Below are positions 46,829 through 58,100 of a DNA stretch of 64,000 nt, piece by piece. Under the pieces are notes generated by a model. The model saw only the letters and a list, made by a program, of their open reading frames with translations, was not told the DNA's origin and ran no database searches. This DNA is from Chondrosia reniformis (lineage: Eukaryota; Porifera; Demospongiae; Chondrillida; Chondrillidae). How positions within the stretch are numbered: position 1 is the stretch's first letter; each line of letters begins with the position of its first letter. Position numbers and translations under genes: made by a program. Where the stretch lies: assembly GCA_947172415.1 (NCBI GenBank), contig OX359197.1, forward strand, positions 3,224,001-3,288,000. Reading direction: 5' to 3'.

Positions 46829-47593
46829 CTATTCAGTTCTCTTGTCTTTACTTTGAGCACCTAAGAGGACCATCCTCTCTGCCCTGCATCCTCCCTCCAA
46901 AATGCTATTCCTGTAAAACTCCCTAATTGCTAACTTAGATGTATTATGTTGTTTTCTTTTTGTGTCTAATTCTATTCCTAATTCCTCTACCCTATCCCTA
47001 TATTGCCTAATTTCATGTACTGCCCTATCTTCTAGATGTTTCAATTCACTTACATGCCTATTAACTATGTACTGCTCTGGTAAGCTAAGCCTATCCTTAA
47101 TTACATTTTCTGCAGCTAATGCATGCTTAGGAAACTCGGTATCTATTTTACTAGACTTCGGCTGTATGTCAGTGTGTCCTATCTCTTCTCTACCTTTCCC
47201 TACTGTATCGTATACTTTACATTTCTTAATCCAATCTGAAGTACGCTGAAGATTTGTTTCTCTAAAGTAGGCATCCCATTTCTCATGGTCATAGGGTAGG
47301 TCATCTGGGTCCTCTTCAGGTCTCACTAATGTCAATTTCGGTCTTTCTCCGTTGTCTTCCAATTCATGGTTCTCAGTAAAACCTTGTTGCTGAGCATCCT
47401 GTGGTTTCTTCTTTTCAGAATTTGGGGGTGTAAGCAGTTCAGTTGGCACAAGCATGCTAGGGTTAGGATCATATTCAAAAATTATTCTGGTTCTTTCAAG
47501 ATTCAGCTTCCTTCTAACACATTGTTTTCTCCTTTGTCTTATTTTCTTCTTCCAGAGGTCTTCTGATGTTTTTGGATAATGGTAATTTGCCAT
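46829..47593 (-). CDS. EnSpm accessory ORF, 254 residues
   Basis: The only undamaged frame of size in the window. It starts MANYHYPKTSEDLWKKKIRQ then RRKQCVRRKLNLE (strongly basic, possibly DNA-binding or nuclear-targeting), has a proline/acidic middle (VRPEEDPDDLPYDHEKWDAY), and a charged helical C-terminal half (ELKHLEDRAVHEIRQYRDRV then EELGIELDTKRKQ) that could form a coiled coil. It ends near IREFYRNSILEGGCRAERMV. CACTA elements commonly carry a second product that binds subterminal repeats; this position, 3' of the transposase on the same strand, would fit. The right copy of the palindrome lacks it. No homologue is named. Confidence 0.6.
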   Translation of the reverse strand: MANYHYPKTSEDLWKKKIRQRRKQCVRRKLNLERTRIIFEYDPNPSMLVPTELLTPPNSEKKKPQDAQQQGFTENHELEDNGERPKLTLVRPEEDPDDLPYDHEKWDAYFRETNLQRTSDWIKKCKVYDTVGKGREEIGHTDIQPKSSKIDTEFPKHALAAENVIKDRLSLPEQYIVNRHVSELKHLEDRAVHEIRQYRDRVEELGIELDTKRKQHNTSKLAIREFYRNSILEGGCRAERMVLLGAQSKDKRTE

Positions 47594-47784
47594 ACTGTAA
47601 AATTTTGTATGGAGTAATTAGTAATACCAGTACCAGTACACATGCATTCATGACACATGGACACCAATGTATGCAGATAGGGTTGTTGTAGGACTAGTAC
47701 TACAGGCTATATAACTCCAAACATGTAAGCTTGCCAGTCCAATGGTTTATTTTCAATTAAGCTCTATAAGTTTGTTTTTAGGTA

Positions 47785-47975
47785 ATTAGATTGGTACAGC
47801 CTGTAGCAGGCTCCCCATGTTCTAAGTTTGATCATTAGATTGGTACAGCCCGAAGCAGGCTCCCCATGTTCTAAGATTGATCATTAGATTGGTACAGCCT
47901 GAAGCAGGCTTTCCATGGCCATGTTCTAAGATTGATTATTAGATTGGTACAGCCCGAAGCAGGCTCTCCACATTC
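47785..47975. repeat. four tandem 49-bp units with inner dyad
   Basis: ATTAGATTGGTACAGCC starts at 47,785, 47,834, 47,883 and 47,938 (49, 49, 55 bp). Each unit contains AGCCTGAAGCAGGCT or a close variant, a 6-bp dyad around AAG, then CCCCATGTTCTAAG. A degenerate fifth piece (GGTCCAGCCTGAAACATT) lies near 48,033. Arrayed dyads inside a CACTA element suggest protein-binding sites, possibly for the accessory product. Confidence 0.85.
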
Positions 47976-48885
47976 TTATAGTCATTGTTTTATTATTTTA
48001 ATGGCAAACAGGTACAATGTACATAATTGAGAGGTCCAGCCTGAAACATTATTGTAATTGCCAACTTATGTATCTTTAAGAGTCAAACTGTTAACTTATT
48101 TCTTGATATACAGGTAAACATCAAGTTAATACAGGAACAGAACAACAGAACATTAACTTTAACCTTTCCTCTATATATAACTCATTAAAAATGATATCCC
48201 TCCAAAATGTCATGCCTTGTCATGTGATTTACTATTTATATTCTTTATCATTGACAAAAATGTACATATATGTTTATATTTAGAGCTTGAGACTGTATAT
48301 ATATACTACTACTTTTTATGGAACATCTAAAATAGGAAATACATTCTGAGCATGCTCAAAGGCACATGGTATATAGCTTCTTGCATAACTGTGTGCACTT
48401 TCGTGCATACTTTTAATCCATGCATACAATCAATCGTTATATATATACACATACTAGGTGATCATGATCACCATGGCCAATTACAAAAAACATTAATAAA
48501 TTAAAATTATTACATGTCGTACATATATATTATAATACTATATAATACCATAAATATTATATACACGATTTAAATTGTATGTACATGTACATCTGGATAT
48601 ACATTATAGAACCACAGACAGCTGTATAAGCTGTTTTGAGCTTCTTGGCTCTCATCAGTGTGGTGTACTGTGAGCTCAGTAAAACAATAGCCACACTGCC
48701 ATTGTATGCCACTTGGATATGTGCAAGCAGCACACATGTACAGTATTGCATGGCTTATATACCTTTTCATCACAGCTCAGTAAAAACAATATACAAGTAC
48801 AGTGGCCATTGAATATTCATGACCCATCCAACTATAGATTCATTCAAAATTGAGGCAATAGTAAAATCTAGCATTCATAAAATAC
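47976..48885. other. EnSpm non-coding interior with hammerhead
   Basis: AT-rich spacer between the accessory ORF region and the transposase 3' end. Apart from the hammerhead at 48,611-48,664 (minus strand) I see no feature. The 48.55-48.78 kb part may be a small nested element, but I cannot find its ends. Confidence 0.6.
48611..48664 (-). ncRNA. hammerhead ribozyme D, G12A
   Basis: Minus strand: stem I ACCACA, CTGATGA, stem II GAGC-CAAGAA-GCTC, AAAA, stem III ACAGCT-TATAC-AGCTGT, cleavage C, stem I return TGTGGT. Stem I (6 bp) and stem III (6 bp) are perfect and the GUC triplet is intact, so the fold is convincing. G12 is A, a change expected to cost most activity. Stem III is longer than in copies A-C. 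Confidence 0.75.
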
Positions 48886-51142
48886 CTAGAATGTGACTGG
48901 GCTTATGACTAATACATTATCAAGACCCCTTCTGCTTCCAAAGTCAATGTCAGTTTGAAGCCACACAACCCTTGAGGAAATCTCCTGATTAGGAACAAAG
49001 GAAGAGTAAATTTCTAAAGAGGTACTCCAAATTTCTGAAGGCTTTCCCAGCCACCACTTAAATTCATCAGCAATATAGAAATTTACATTAGCAAACCATA
49101 AGTGTTGTACTGGCGTTTCATGCAATGATACTTTAACTGTTACCTTTACAAAATAATTTATTCTACATAGTTTAACAGTGGTAGCTATATTTGCAAGCAC
49201 ATGGCTATTTGCATGGTACCAGCCTTCAAAAGAGCCAACAACACAACCATTGATGTTTAATGCCTTACATTTTGAGCACAAAATTTCTACATCAACTTGA
49301 TCCTGACACAAACCTAAATTATACTGGCTTTCATCCTGTCATCCAGTGAAGATTCAAGTACTGGAGGCAAAGGCATAACTAACCTTCCTTCTATGTCGTC
49401 AGTGCCAACAGGTTTTTAGCAAGCAGAAAGAGAACCTCTTAAACTTCCAGGTTTTAATAGAGCACTGAATTCTTGTGACAAAGAAGAATTAACAGATATA
49501 TCTAGCATGCAAACTTTTCTCATCAATTGGACTTCTATGCTTCTATTATTTGTTGGATAACCACAAAGTAAGCCCTTTAATCGTTCAAATGCAAACAGCC
49601 AAAAGCTATAGATAGGCCCAAAATCATTTATACATTCAAGTAGATGGAGATGCAAATGCATATTTGGTGTCACAAAGGCAGTTGAGTACAAGGATTCGGC
49701 TTCTTTACAAAATTTGGTCCACCAGTCATGAGCCTCAGCAGCTTTGCTAAGGTTAATTTTCCTAGAGCAAAGGATATGACATGCTTTAACAAAATTTAAC
49801 CAGCATCTAAAATCTCGTAAAGGTAAGATTGGTTTTAAACATGCAAGAGAATACAACAAAGTCCAATTTTTCCAATGATCTGCTGTAAAAGAAGAGAAAC
49901 CAGATGCCATTTTTAGGGGTATTCTTCCAACATCAGAGGGACCTACAAAACTATCAACCTTTTCCTGCATTAATTCCATATCATTCGGTTTTATTTTCCC
50001 TGTTTCCTTCCAAACATTTAGCATATGCTTAGCAGTACCCAAGAGCAAATTATGCATTGGGTCTATAATGACCATTCTATTAGGGTGAAAATAAGGCAAT
50101 TCAAATAGTACTGAGTGTTTCACACCATATTGGTGTTCAAGCCTTTTTTGGTCAGCCCTATTACAGCAATTTTTCCATTTATCAGCATAGGACAAAAGGA
50201 GTTTACGATCCCTTTTTAGCCAATTATCAGAATCAAATCCCCCATAATTTGGCTAATGTATGTCAGCTATATATGGAAAGGTTTTTAAGCACTTTAGACA
50301 CCCCTTGAAGGCATTAAAATTTACAAAACCTGAAACTTTCCTAGCCGCTGGTGAATCACAGGCTACGCACAAGAGAGCAGCTCTAGCCAAAATTTGCCCT
50401 GAATAGGTTTTCAATTCAATACCATCCTTCCAAAATACAAGCAATTCTTCAATTAATGGTTGTAAGATAAAATTAAGTGTAGCAGGTTCCTTAGGCCCAG
50501 GTATAATACCCACCAGTAAAATATTTTCTGGTTTGAATCTTTCCTCCCTAGGCAGGTTTTGAAGGGAAAGGTATATGGCACCAACTGAATAAGGGGTATG
50601 TCCAAATGGTTGGAAAAGGCTATGTTCAACATGAAAGCAAAATTTTGACTATTGCTCAAAAAGGGAAGTGATTTGACCTCTTGAAATTTCTTCCATATGT
50701 TACCATCATAAAAATCATTAAGGTCATCACAATGGGTAATGTTAATGTTAGAACGCCATTTCTGACATTTTTCAAAATTACCCTGTCTCGTAAGAATTGT
50801 TTCTAAAGACGATTTAATCTTTTTATAACAAAATATATTCTTGGGATTAAATATGGTTTGACCAGCAGGTGTCCTATAGGGCTTAAACAGTGGATAACTA
50901 CATGGTCTACGTTTTCCAGAGTGGGGATGGTTAGGAAAGGCAACATACTTGCAAAATATTTGGCGCTTAGCAAAAGATTTATCTACTCCAGATATGAGTT
51001 CCTGAAATTTATAGATTGATGCACACCTTTTACAATATATATACTTTTCAAAGTCATCTTTAAGGGCAACTAATTTCTTTGTCTTGTAGTATGTTTTAGG
51101 AAGCTTCCTAATTAAAGCAGACATGGCTTGGTTTGGGAACAA
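48886..51142 (-). pseudogene. EnSpm TNP2-type transposase, left copy
   Basis: TNP2-family transposase (Transposase_21 type), needed to excise and insert the element. On the minus strand: KLFPNQAMSALIRKLPKTYY, C-x2-C at YCKRCASIYKF, FQPFGHTPYSVGAIYLSLQN then LPREERFKPEN (in a shifted frame), VGIIPGPKEPATLNFIL, a cysteine-bearing ARAALLCVACDSPAARKVSG and FKGCLKCL, NYGGFDSDNW, IIDPMHNLLLGTAKHMLNVW with the catalytic-type D, DHWKNWTLLYS, SRKINLSKAAEAHDWW, TPNMHLHLHLLECINDFGPI then YSFWLFAFER. The C-terminal part continues to 48,886. Lesions: a one-base loss at about 50,620, TAG at 50,253, TAA at 49,416 and TAG at 49,314. The first, second and fourth are shared with the right copy; TAA 49,416 is not. 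Confidence 0.87.
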
Positions 51143-51320
51143 TTTTAAGACAGCTTCAAAAACATAACAATGAACAGCAGAATAAGCACTAAAGTGGCAT
51201 TAGATAGCTTTGCAATAGTTCAAAAGCCCAATAAAAATAAGCATAAAGAAAAAGTAACTTCCCTTCATCATCTTTGATTTCTATATTTTCCAATCTTTCA
51301 GAAAAGTCTTCAATCATATT
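51118..51320. other. 203-bp spacer at the palindrome centre
   Basis: Present once. On the minus strand it is the natural upstream part of the transposase (it includes the start of the FPNQAM frame), so the left copy is the parental orientation and the right copy begins where this spacer ends. GGAAGCTTCC at both arm ends (51,101 and 51,331) is itself palindromic. Confidence 0.8.
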
Positions 51321-53771
51321 CTTTAATTAGGAAGCTTCCTAAAACATACTACAAGACAAAGAAATTAGTTGCCCTTAAAGATGACTTTGAAAAGTATATA
51401 TATTGTAAAAGGTGTGCATCAATCTATAAATTTCAGGAACTCATATCTGGAGTAGATAAATCTTTTGCTAAGCGCCAAATATTTTGCAAGTATGTTGCCT
51501 TTCCTAACCATCCCCACTCTGGAAAACGTAGACCATGTAGTTATCCACTGTTTAAGCCCTATAGGACACCTGCTGGTCAAACCATATTTAATCCCAAGAA
51601 TATATTTTGTTATAAAAAGATTAAATCGTCTTTAGAAACAATTCTTACGAGACAGGGTAATTTTGAAAAATGTCAGAAATGGCGTTCTAACATTAACATT
51701 ACCCATTGTGATGACCTTAATGATTTTTATGATGGTAACATATGGAAGAAATTTCAAGAGGTCAAATCACTTCCCTTTTTGAGCAATAGTCAAAATTTTG
51801 CTTTCATGTTGAACATAGCCTTTTCCAACCATTTGGACATACCCCTTATTCAGTTGGTGCCATATACCTTTCCCTTCAAAACCTGCCTAGGGAGGAAAGA
51901 TTCAAACCAGAAAATATTTTACTGGTGGGTATTATACCTGGGCCTAAGGAACCTGCTACACTTAATTTTATCTTACAACCATTAATTGAAGAATTGCTTG
52001 TATTTTGGAAGGATGGTATTGAATTGAAAACCTATTCAGGGCAAATTTTGGCTAGAGCTGCTCTCTTGTGCGTAGCCTGTGATTCACCAGCGGCTAGGAA
52101 AGTTTCAGGTTTTGTAAATTTTAATGCCTTCAAGGGGTGTCTAAAGTGCTTAAAAACCTTTCCATATATAGCTGACATACATTAGCCAAATTATGGGGGA
52201 TTTGATTCTGATAATTGGCTAAAAAGGGATCGTAAACTCCTTTTGTCCTATGCTGATAAATGGAAAAATTGCTGTAATAGGGCTGACCAAAAAAGGCTTG
52301 AACACCAATATGGTGTGAAACACTCAGTACTATTTGAATTGCCTTATTTTCACCCTAATAGAATGGTCATTATAGACCCAATGCATAATTTGCTCTTGGG
52401 TACTGCTAAGCATATGCTAAATGTTTGGAAGGAAACAGGGAAAATAAAACCGAATGATATGGAATTAATGCAGGAAAAGGTTGATAGTTTTGTAGGTCCC
52501 TCTGATGTTGGAAGAATACCCCTAAAAATGGCATCTGGTTTCTCTTCTTTTACAGCAGATCATTGGAAAAATTGGACTTTGTTGTATTCTCTTGCATGTT
52601 TAAAACCAATCTTACCTTTACGAGATTTTAGATGCTGGTTAAATTTTGTTAAAGCATGTCATATCCTTTGCTCTAGGAAAATTAACCTTAGCAAAGCTGC
52701 TGAGGCTCATGACTGGTGGACCAAATTTTGTAAAGAAGCCGAATCCTTGTACTCAACTGCCTTTGTGACACCAAATATGCATTTGCATCTCCATCTACTT
52801 GAATGTATAAATGATTTTGGGCCTATCTATAGCTTTTGGCTGTTTGCATTTGAACGATTAAAGGGCTTACTTTGTGGTTATCCAACAAATAATAGAAGCA
52901 TAGAAGTCCAATTGATGAGAAAAGTTTGCATGCTAGATATATCTGTTAATTCATTTCTGTCACAAGAATTCAGTGCTCTATTAAAACCTGGAAGTTTAAG
53001 AGGTTTTCTTTCTGCTTGCTACAAACCTGTTGGCACTGACGACATAGAAGGAAGGTTAGTTATGCCTTTGCCTCCAGTACTTGAATCTTCACTGGATGAC
53101 AGGATGAAAGCCAGTATAATTTAGGTTTTGGGTCAGGATCAAGTTGATGTAGGAATTTTGTGCTCAAAATGTAAGGCATTAAAAATCAATGGTTGTGTTG
53201 TTGGCTCTTTTGAAGGCATTATCATCCTTATTATACATAAACCTTTCAATCCAGTGACTTTTATGCTACATTTACCCACAAAAGAAGTAAGCATTATGGC
53301 ATCCTTTCGAATTCCCCATGTTGGTATAATTAAAATAGTTAATTCTCTAAGTTATAAACATGTATGTTGTATAGGTAAGAACATAAAAATAAACAAGTCA
53401 AACACCCATAATCCTGTACACTAATAATTAATTACGTATAACTATCAGGATATAGGACTAACATTAATTGAATATACGCACTTTTTTATATGTTGATGAT
53501 TGTACAGTTTGTACATAAGTTAATTATAAACACTGCATAATCGACGGTTTATATTTTCTAATGACTATACTTCTGCTGTTCTCTGTATCAGAGTAGCTAA
53601 ACTCTTGACTGTATACAGGCCTAGGATATTCCGTTCCATATAAGTACTACGTATACTTAAGGTACTTAATCTGCTTCTTAACTTAGCAAAGACCACTGAG
53701 GAGTCAGGCGATTCCTTCTAAGATATTATCATATGCGACTTTAAACTATCTATATAAAAACGGGAATACCC
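51321..53771 (+). mobile_element. EnSpm/CACTA element, right inverted copy, deleted
   Basis: Reverse complement of 46,230-51,117 with few differences, minus an internal block equal to left positions 46,785-49,221 (2,437 bp). The deletion joint is at 53,217/53,218 (GAAGGC|ATTATCATCC). The copy stops at 53,771 against satellite and lacks the CACTG terminus. Confidence 0.9.
51329..53217 (+). pseudogene. EnSpm TNP2-type transposase, right copy
   Basis: Same protein as the left copy in the opposite orientation, starting inside the N-terminal block (IRKLPKTYYKTKK) and running to GCVVGSFEG at the deletion joint. The C-terminal ~100 residues are lost. It shares with the left copy the one-base loss near 51,818, TAG at 52,183 and TAG at 53,122. 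It keeps TAC (Y) where the left has TAA, and has F for S at two nearby codons. Shared lesions show it was copied from an already dead gene. Confidence 0.87.
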
Positions 53772-55149
53772 ATAAGTTTTAGTTTTAGTTTAATGTAACA
53801 GGTGTATGCAATAGCAGTATGTCCTAATTATATGTACTAGTTGTATGTATTAGTGGTATGAACCAGTTATGTACTAGTTGTATGTTCTAGTTGTATGTAG
53901 TAGATATATGGACTAGTTATATGTACAAGTTGCATGTACTAGTTGTATGTACTAGTTGAATGTACTAGTTGTTTGTAATAGTTGTATTTACTAGTTGTGG
54001 TTTTAGTTTAATGTACTAGATGTATATAGTAGTAGTATGTACTATTTATATGTACTAGTTATATGTGTATGGTCTAGTAAAATGTATTAGTGGTATGTAC
54101 TTGTTGTATATGTACTAGTTGTATGTACTAGGTGTATGTTCTAGTTGTAAGTAGTAGTTGTATGTACTAGATGTATGTTCTAGTTGTATGTATTAGTTAT
54201 ATGTACTACTTGTTTGTACATGTTGTATGTACTAGGTGAATGTAATAGTAGTATTTACTAGTTGTATGTCCTAGCACTACTTATATTTACTAGATGTAGG
54301 TCCTACTTGTTTGTACTAGGTGTGTGTACTAGTTGTATGTAATAGTTGTATGTACTGCTTATATGTTCTAGTTGTTTAATTGTGTGTAATTTTTGTATAT
54401 ACTAGTTATATTATCTAGTTGTTGGTTCTAGTTGTAAGTACTAGTTGTATTGACTAGTTTTATGTACTAATTATATGAACTAGTTGTAGGTTTTAGTCCA
54501 AGTTTTAAAAGGTACTAGCTCGGTACTAGTTGTATGTACTAGTTGTATGTAGTAGTTGTATATTCTAATTCTATGTAATATTTGCATGTCTAGTTGTATG
54601 TACTAGATATGTGCCAGTTGTACGTACTAGTTGTATGTGCTTGCTATGTACTAGTTTAATGTAATGGTTCTATGTAGTACTTCTATTTACTAGTTGTAGT
54701 ACTAGTTGTATGTACTAGTTGTATGCACTATTTGTATGTATATAATAGTTCTATGTACTAGTTGTATGTACTAGATATATACTAGTTGTATCAACTAGTT
54801 GTAGGTTCTATATAGTACTAGTTAAACTAGGCACTAAGTAGGTTTTTGGTGTATGTACTACTTCTTTGTAATAATTGTGTACTAGTTGTATGTACTACTT
54901 TTATGTACTAATTTTATGTAGTAGTTGTATGTAGTAGTTGTAGTTACTATTTATATGTACTACATATATGTGTATGTACTAGATAAATGTACTAGATATA
55001 TGTTATAGCTTTATGTACAAAGTATGTGTAATAATTGTATGTACTATTTATAGGTCCTAGTTTTATGTCTACTAGTGGTATATACTGGTCGTATGTACTA
55101 ATTGTATGTACTAGTTGTTTACAATATTTGCATGTCTAGTTGTAGTATT
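53772..55149 (+). repeat. 13-bp satellite, plus polarity
   Basis: The satellite on the left of the EnSpm palindrome has minus polarity and here it is plus, so the flip coincides with the palindromic duplication. The first 20 bp (AGTTTTAGTTTTAGTTTAAT) are a degenerate joint. Confidence 0.9.
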
Positions 55150-58100
55150 AGTTCTACAACTAGTACATAAAACTAATTCATAAAACTAAACATACAACTA
55201 GTACATAAAACTAAAACATAAAACTAAAGCATACACATATAAAAAGTACATAAATAGTACATACAAATAGTACATACAACTGGGAAAACTACAAATAAAA
55301 CATACAACTAGTACATGCAACTAGTACACACAACTAATACATATAACTAGTATACATAACGACTGCATATAACTAATACATACACATATAACTAGTACAT
55401 TTAAATGTACTTTCAACTGCTACACACAACTGTATATACAACTAGTTAATAAAACTTGTACGTACAACTGGAACATACAACTAGAACTTACGACTAGTAA
55501 CAAGTAAGTACAACTAGTATATACAACTACTACATACATATAGGATATACAACTAGCACATACAACTAGTACCTACGATTAGTAAATATAAATAATATTA
55601 GTACATACAACTAGTACATGCAACTAGTACATTCAATTAGTACATACAACCACTAGATACATCAAGTACATAAAACTAGTACATGTAAATATTATATCCA
55701 ATTAGTACATACAAGTGGCACATACAATACAATTAGGACATACAACAAGTACATACCACTAGAACATGCAACTAGTACAGACAACTAGTATATATAACTT
55801 GTACACACACATATAATTAGTACTTTTAAATTGTACATACAACTAGTACATTCAACTTGTACATTAATCCAGAACATTTAACTAGTACATATTACTAGTA
55901 CATGCAACTTAAACATACAACTAGTTCACAAAACTAAACCTTACAACTAGTAACTAGCCAGTACAACTAGTACATACAACTAATTCATACAACTAGTACA
56001 TACGAGTACCTAAAACTAGCTAATATATACAACTAGTACATACAAGTAGGACATACAACTAGTACACACAACTTGTAGATACAACTAGTACATACAACTA
56101 GTAGATACAACTAGTACATACAAACACAACATACTACTAGTACAAACTATACAGTAAATACGTCAAGTAAATATAACTAGTACATACAACTAGTATATAG
56201 AAATAGTACATACAACTAGTACATACAAAAGGTTCATACAACTACTACATGCAACTAGCACATACAACTAGTACCTACAATTAATAAATATAACTAGCAC
56301 TAGTACATACAACTAGTTCATACAACTCAAACATACAACTATTACATATATGTAGTACATACAAATCTCAAGTATACCTAGTCATACACATATAACTAGG
56401 ACCTATAAATAGTATATAAAACTAGTACATACAATTAGAACATACAACTAGTACATACAACTGGAACATGCAACTAGTTCATACAACTAGACCATACAAC
56501 TAGTAACTAGTAAGTGGAACTAGTACGTACAACTACTACATACATCCAGTATTTACAACTAGTATACATACAACTAATTACTAGTACATAAAACTAGTTC
56601 ATCTAACTACTACACACAACTATTATATACAAACTAAAACATTTAACTAGTACACACAAGGACTGCATATAAATAATACATACACATATAACTAGTACAT
56701 ATAAATGTACATTCAACTGCTACATACAACTGCACGTACAACTAGTTATTACAACTAGTTACGTACAACTAGAACTTACAACTAGTACAAAGCTAGTACA
56801 GACAACTAATACCCACAAGTAGTACATATAACTGGGTACATACAACTGGACATACAACTAGAACATACAATTAGTACATACAACTAGTACCTACCTAGTA
56901 ACTAGTACAACTAGTACTAGAACCTACAACTAGTACACACAACGAGTACTCACAATTGGTACATCCAACTAGTACCTCCCTAGTACCTAGTACAACTAGT
57001 ACTAGAACCTACAACTTGTACATACAACTAGTACATACAACCAGTACATTAAACTAGTTACTAGTATTTACAACTAGTTACTAGTACATACAACTGGGAC
57101 ATACAACTAGTATATACAACTAGAACCTACAACTAGTAAATATAACTAGTACATTCAACTAATACTTATCACTAGTAAATACAACTAGTACATACAACTA
57201 GAACCTACAACTAGTAAATGTAACTAGGAGATACAATAATTATTCACAACTAGTTCATTCAAATAATACATATCACTAGTACATACAACTAGTACATTCA
57301 TCTAGTTTGGACGACATACAACTAGTACATACAATTAGTACATGCAACCAGTATATACATCTAGTACATACAACTAGTACATACAACTAGTACACACAAC
57401 TAATACATACTACTCCAGCATATAACTAATTCATACAACTAGACCATACAACTAGTAACTAATAAGTACAACTACTACATACTAATACAACATAATATTA
57501 GTATTTATAGCTAATACATGCAAGTAGTTACTAGTACATACAACTAATTCATACAACTAATAAGCACAACTAGTAAATTCAGCTAATACATATAACTAGT
57601 ACACACAACAACTGTATATTAGTCATACATACACATATAACAAGTACATTTAAATGTACATTCAACTGCTACACACTACTGTGCATACAACCAGTACCTA
57701 CAACTATTGCATACAACTAGTACATACAACTAGTACATAAAACTAGTACACACAACTAGTACACACAACTAATACATACAACTTGAGCATGCAACTAGTT
57801 CATACAACTAGACCATACAACTACAACATGCATCTAGTATTTACAACTAGTACATACAACTAATTACTGGTACATAAAACTAATTCATCCAACTGCTATA
57901 CCCAACTAGTACATACAACTAATACATATAACTAGTACACACAAGGACTGCATATAAATAAGAGTACACATATAGCTAGTACATATAAATGTACATTCAA
58001 CTGCTATATACAACTGTACATATAACAAGTTATTACAACTAGTTACATACAACTAGTACATAGAACAAGTACATAGCTAGTACAATCAACTAGTACCAAC

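Larger units (their letters stand above)
45639..51320 (-). mobile_element. EnSpm/CACTA element, left copy
   Basis: A minus-strand element whose 3' terminus is CACTGCAAGAAAAAGGGCAA at 45,639, fitting animal EnSpm ends (CACTG plus A-rich). Subterminal repeats built on TTTGCTAA follow (45,705-45,755). Inside are the transposase remnant (48,886-51,142), an open accessory frame (46,829-47,593), a tandem repeat and a hammerhead. The 5' end is missing, cut by the centre of a palindrome: 46,230-51,117 is repeated in reverse at 51,321-53,771. Confidence 0.82.
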
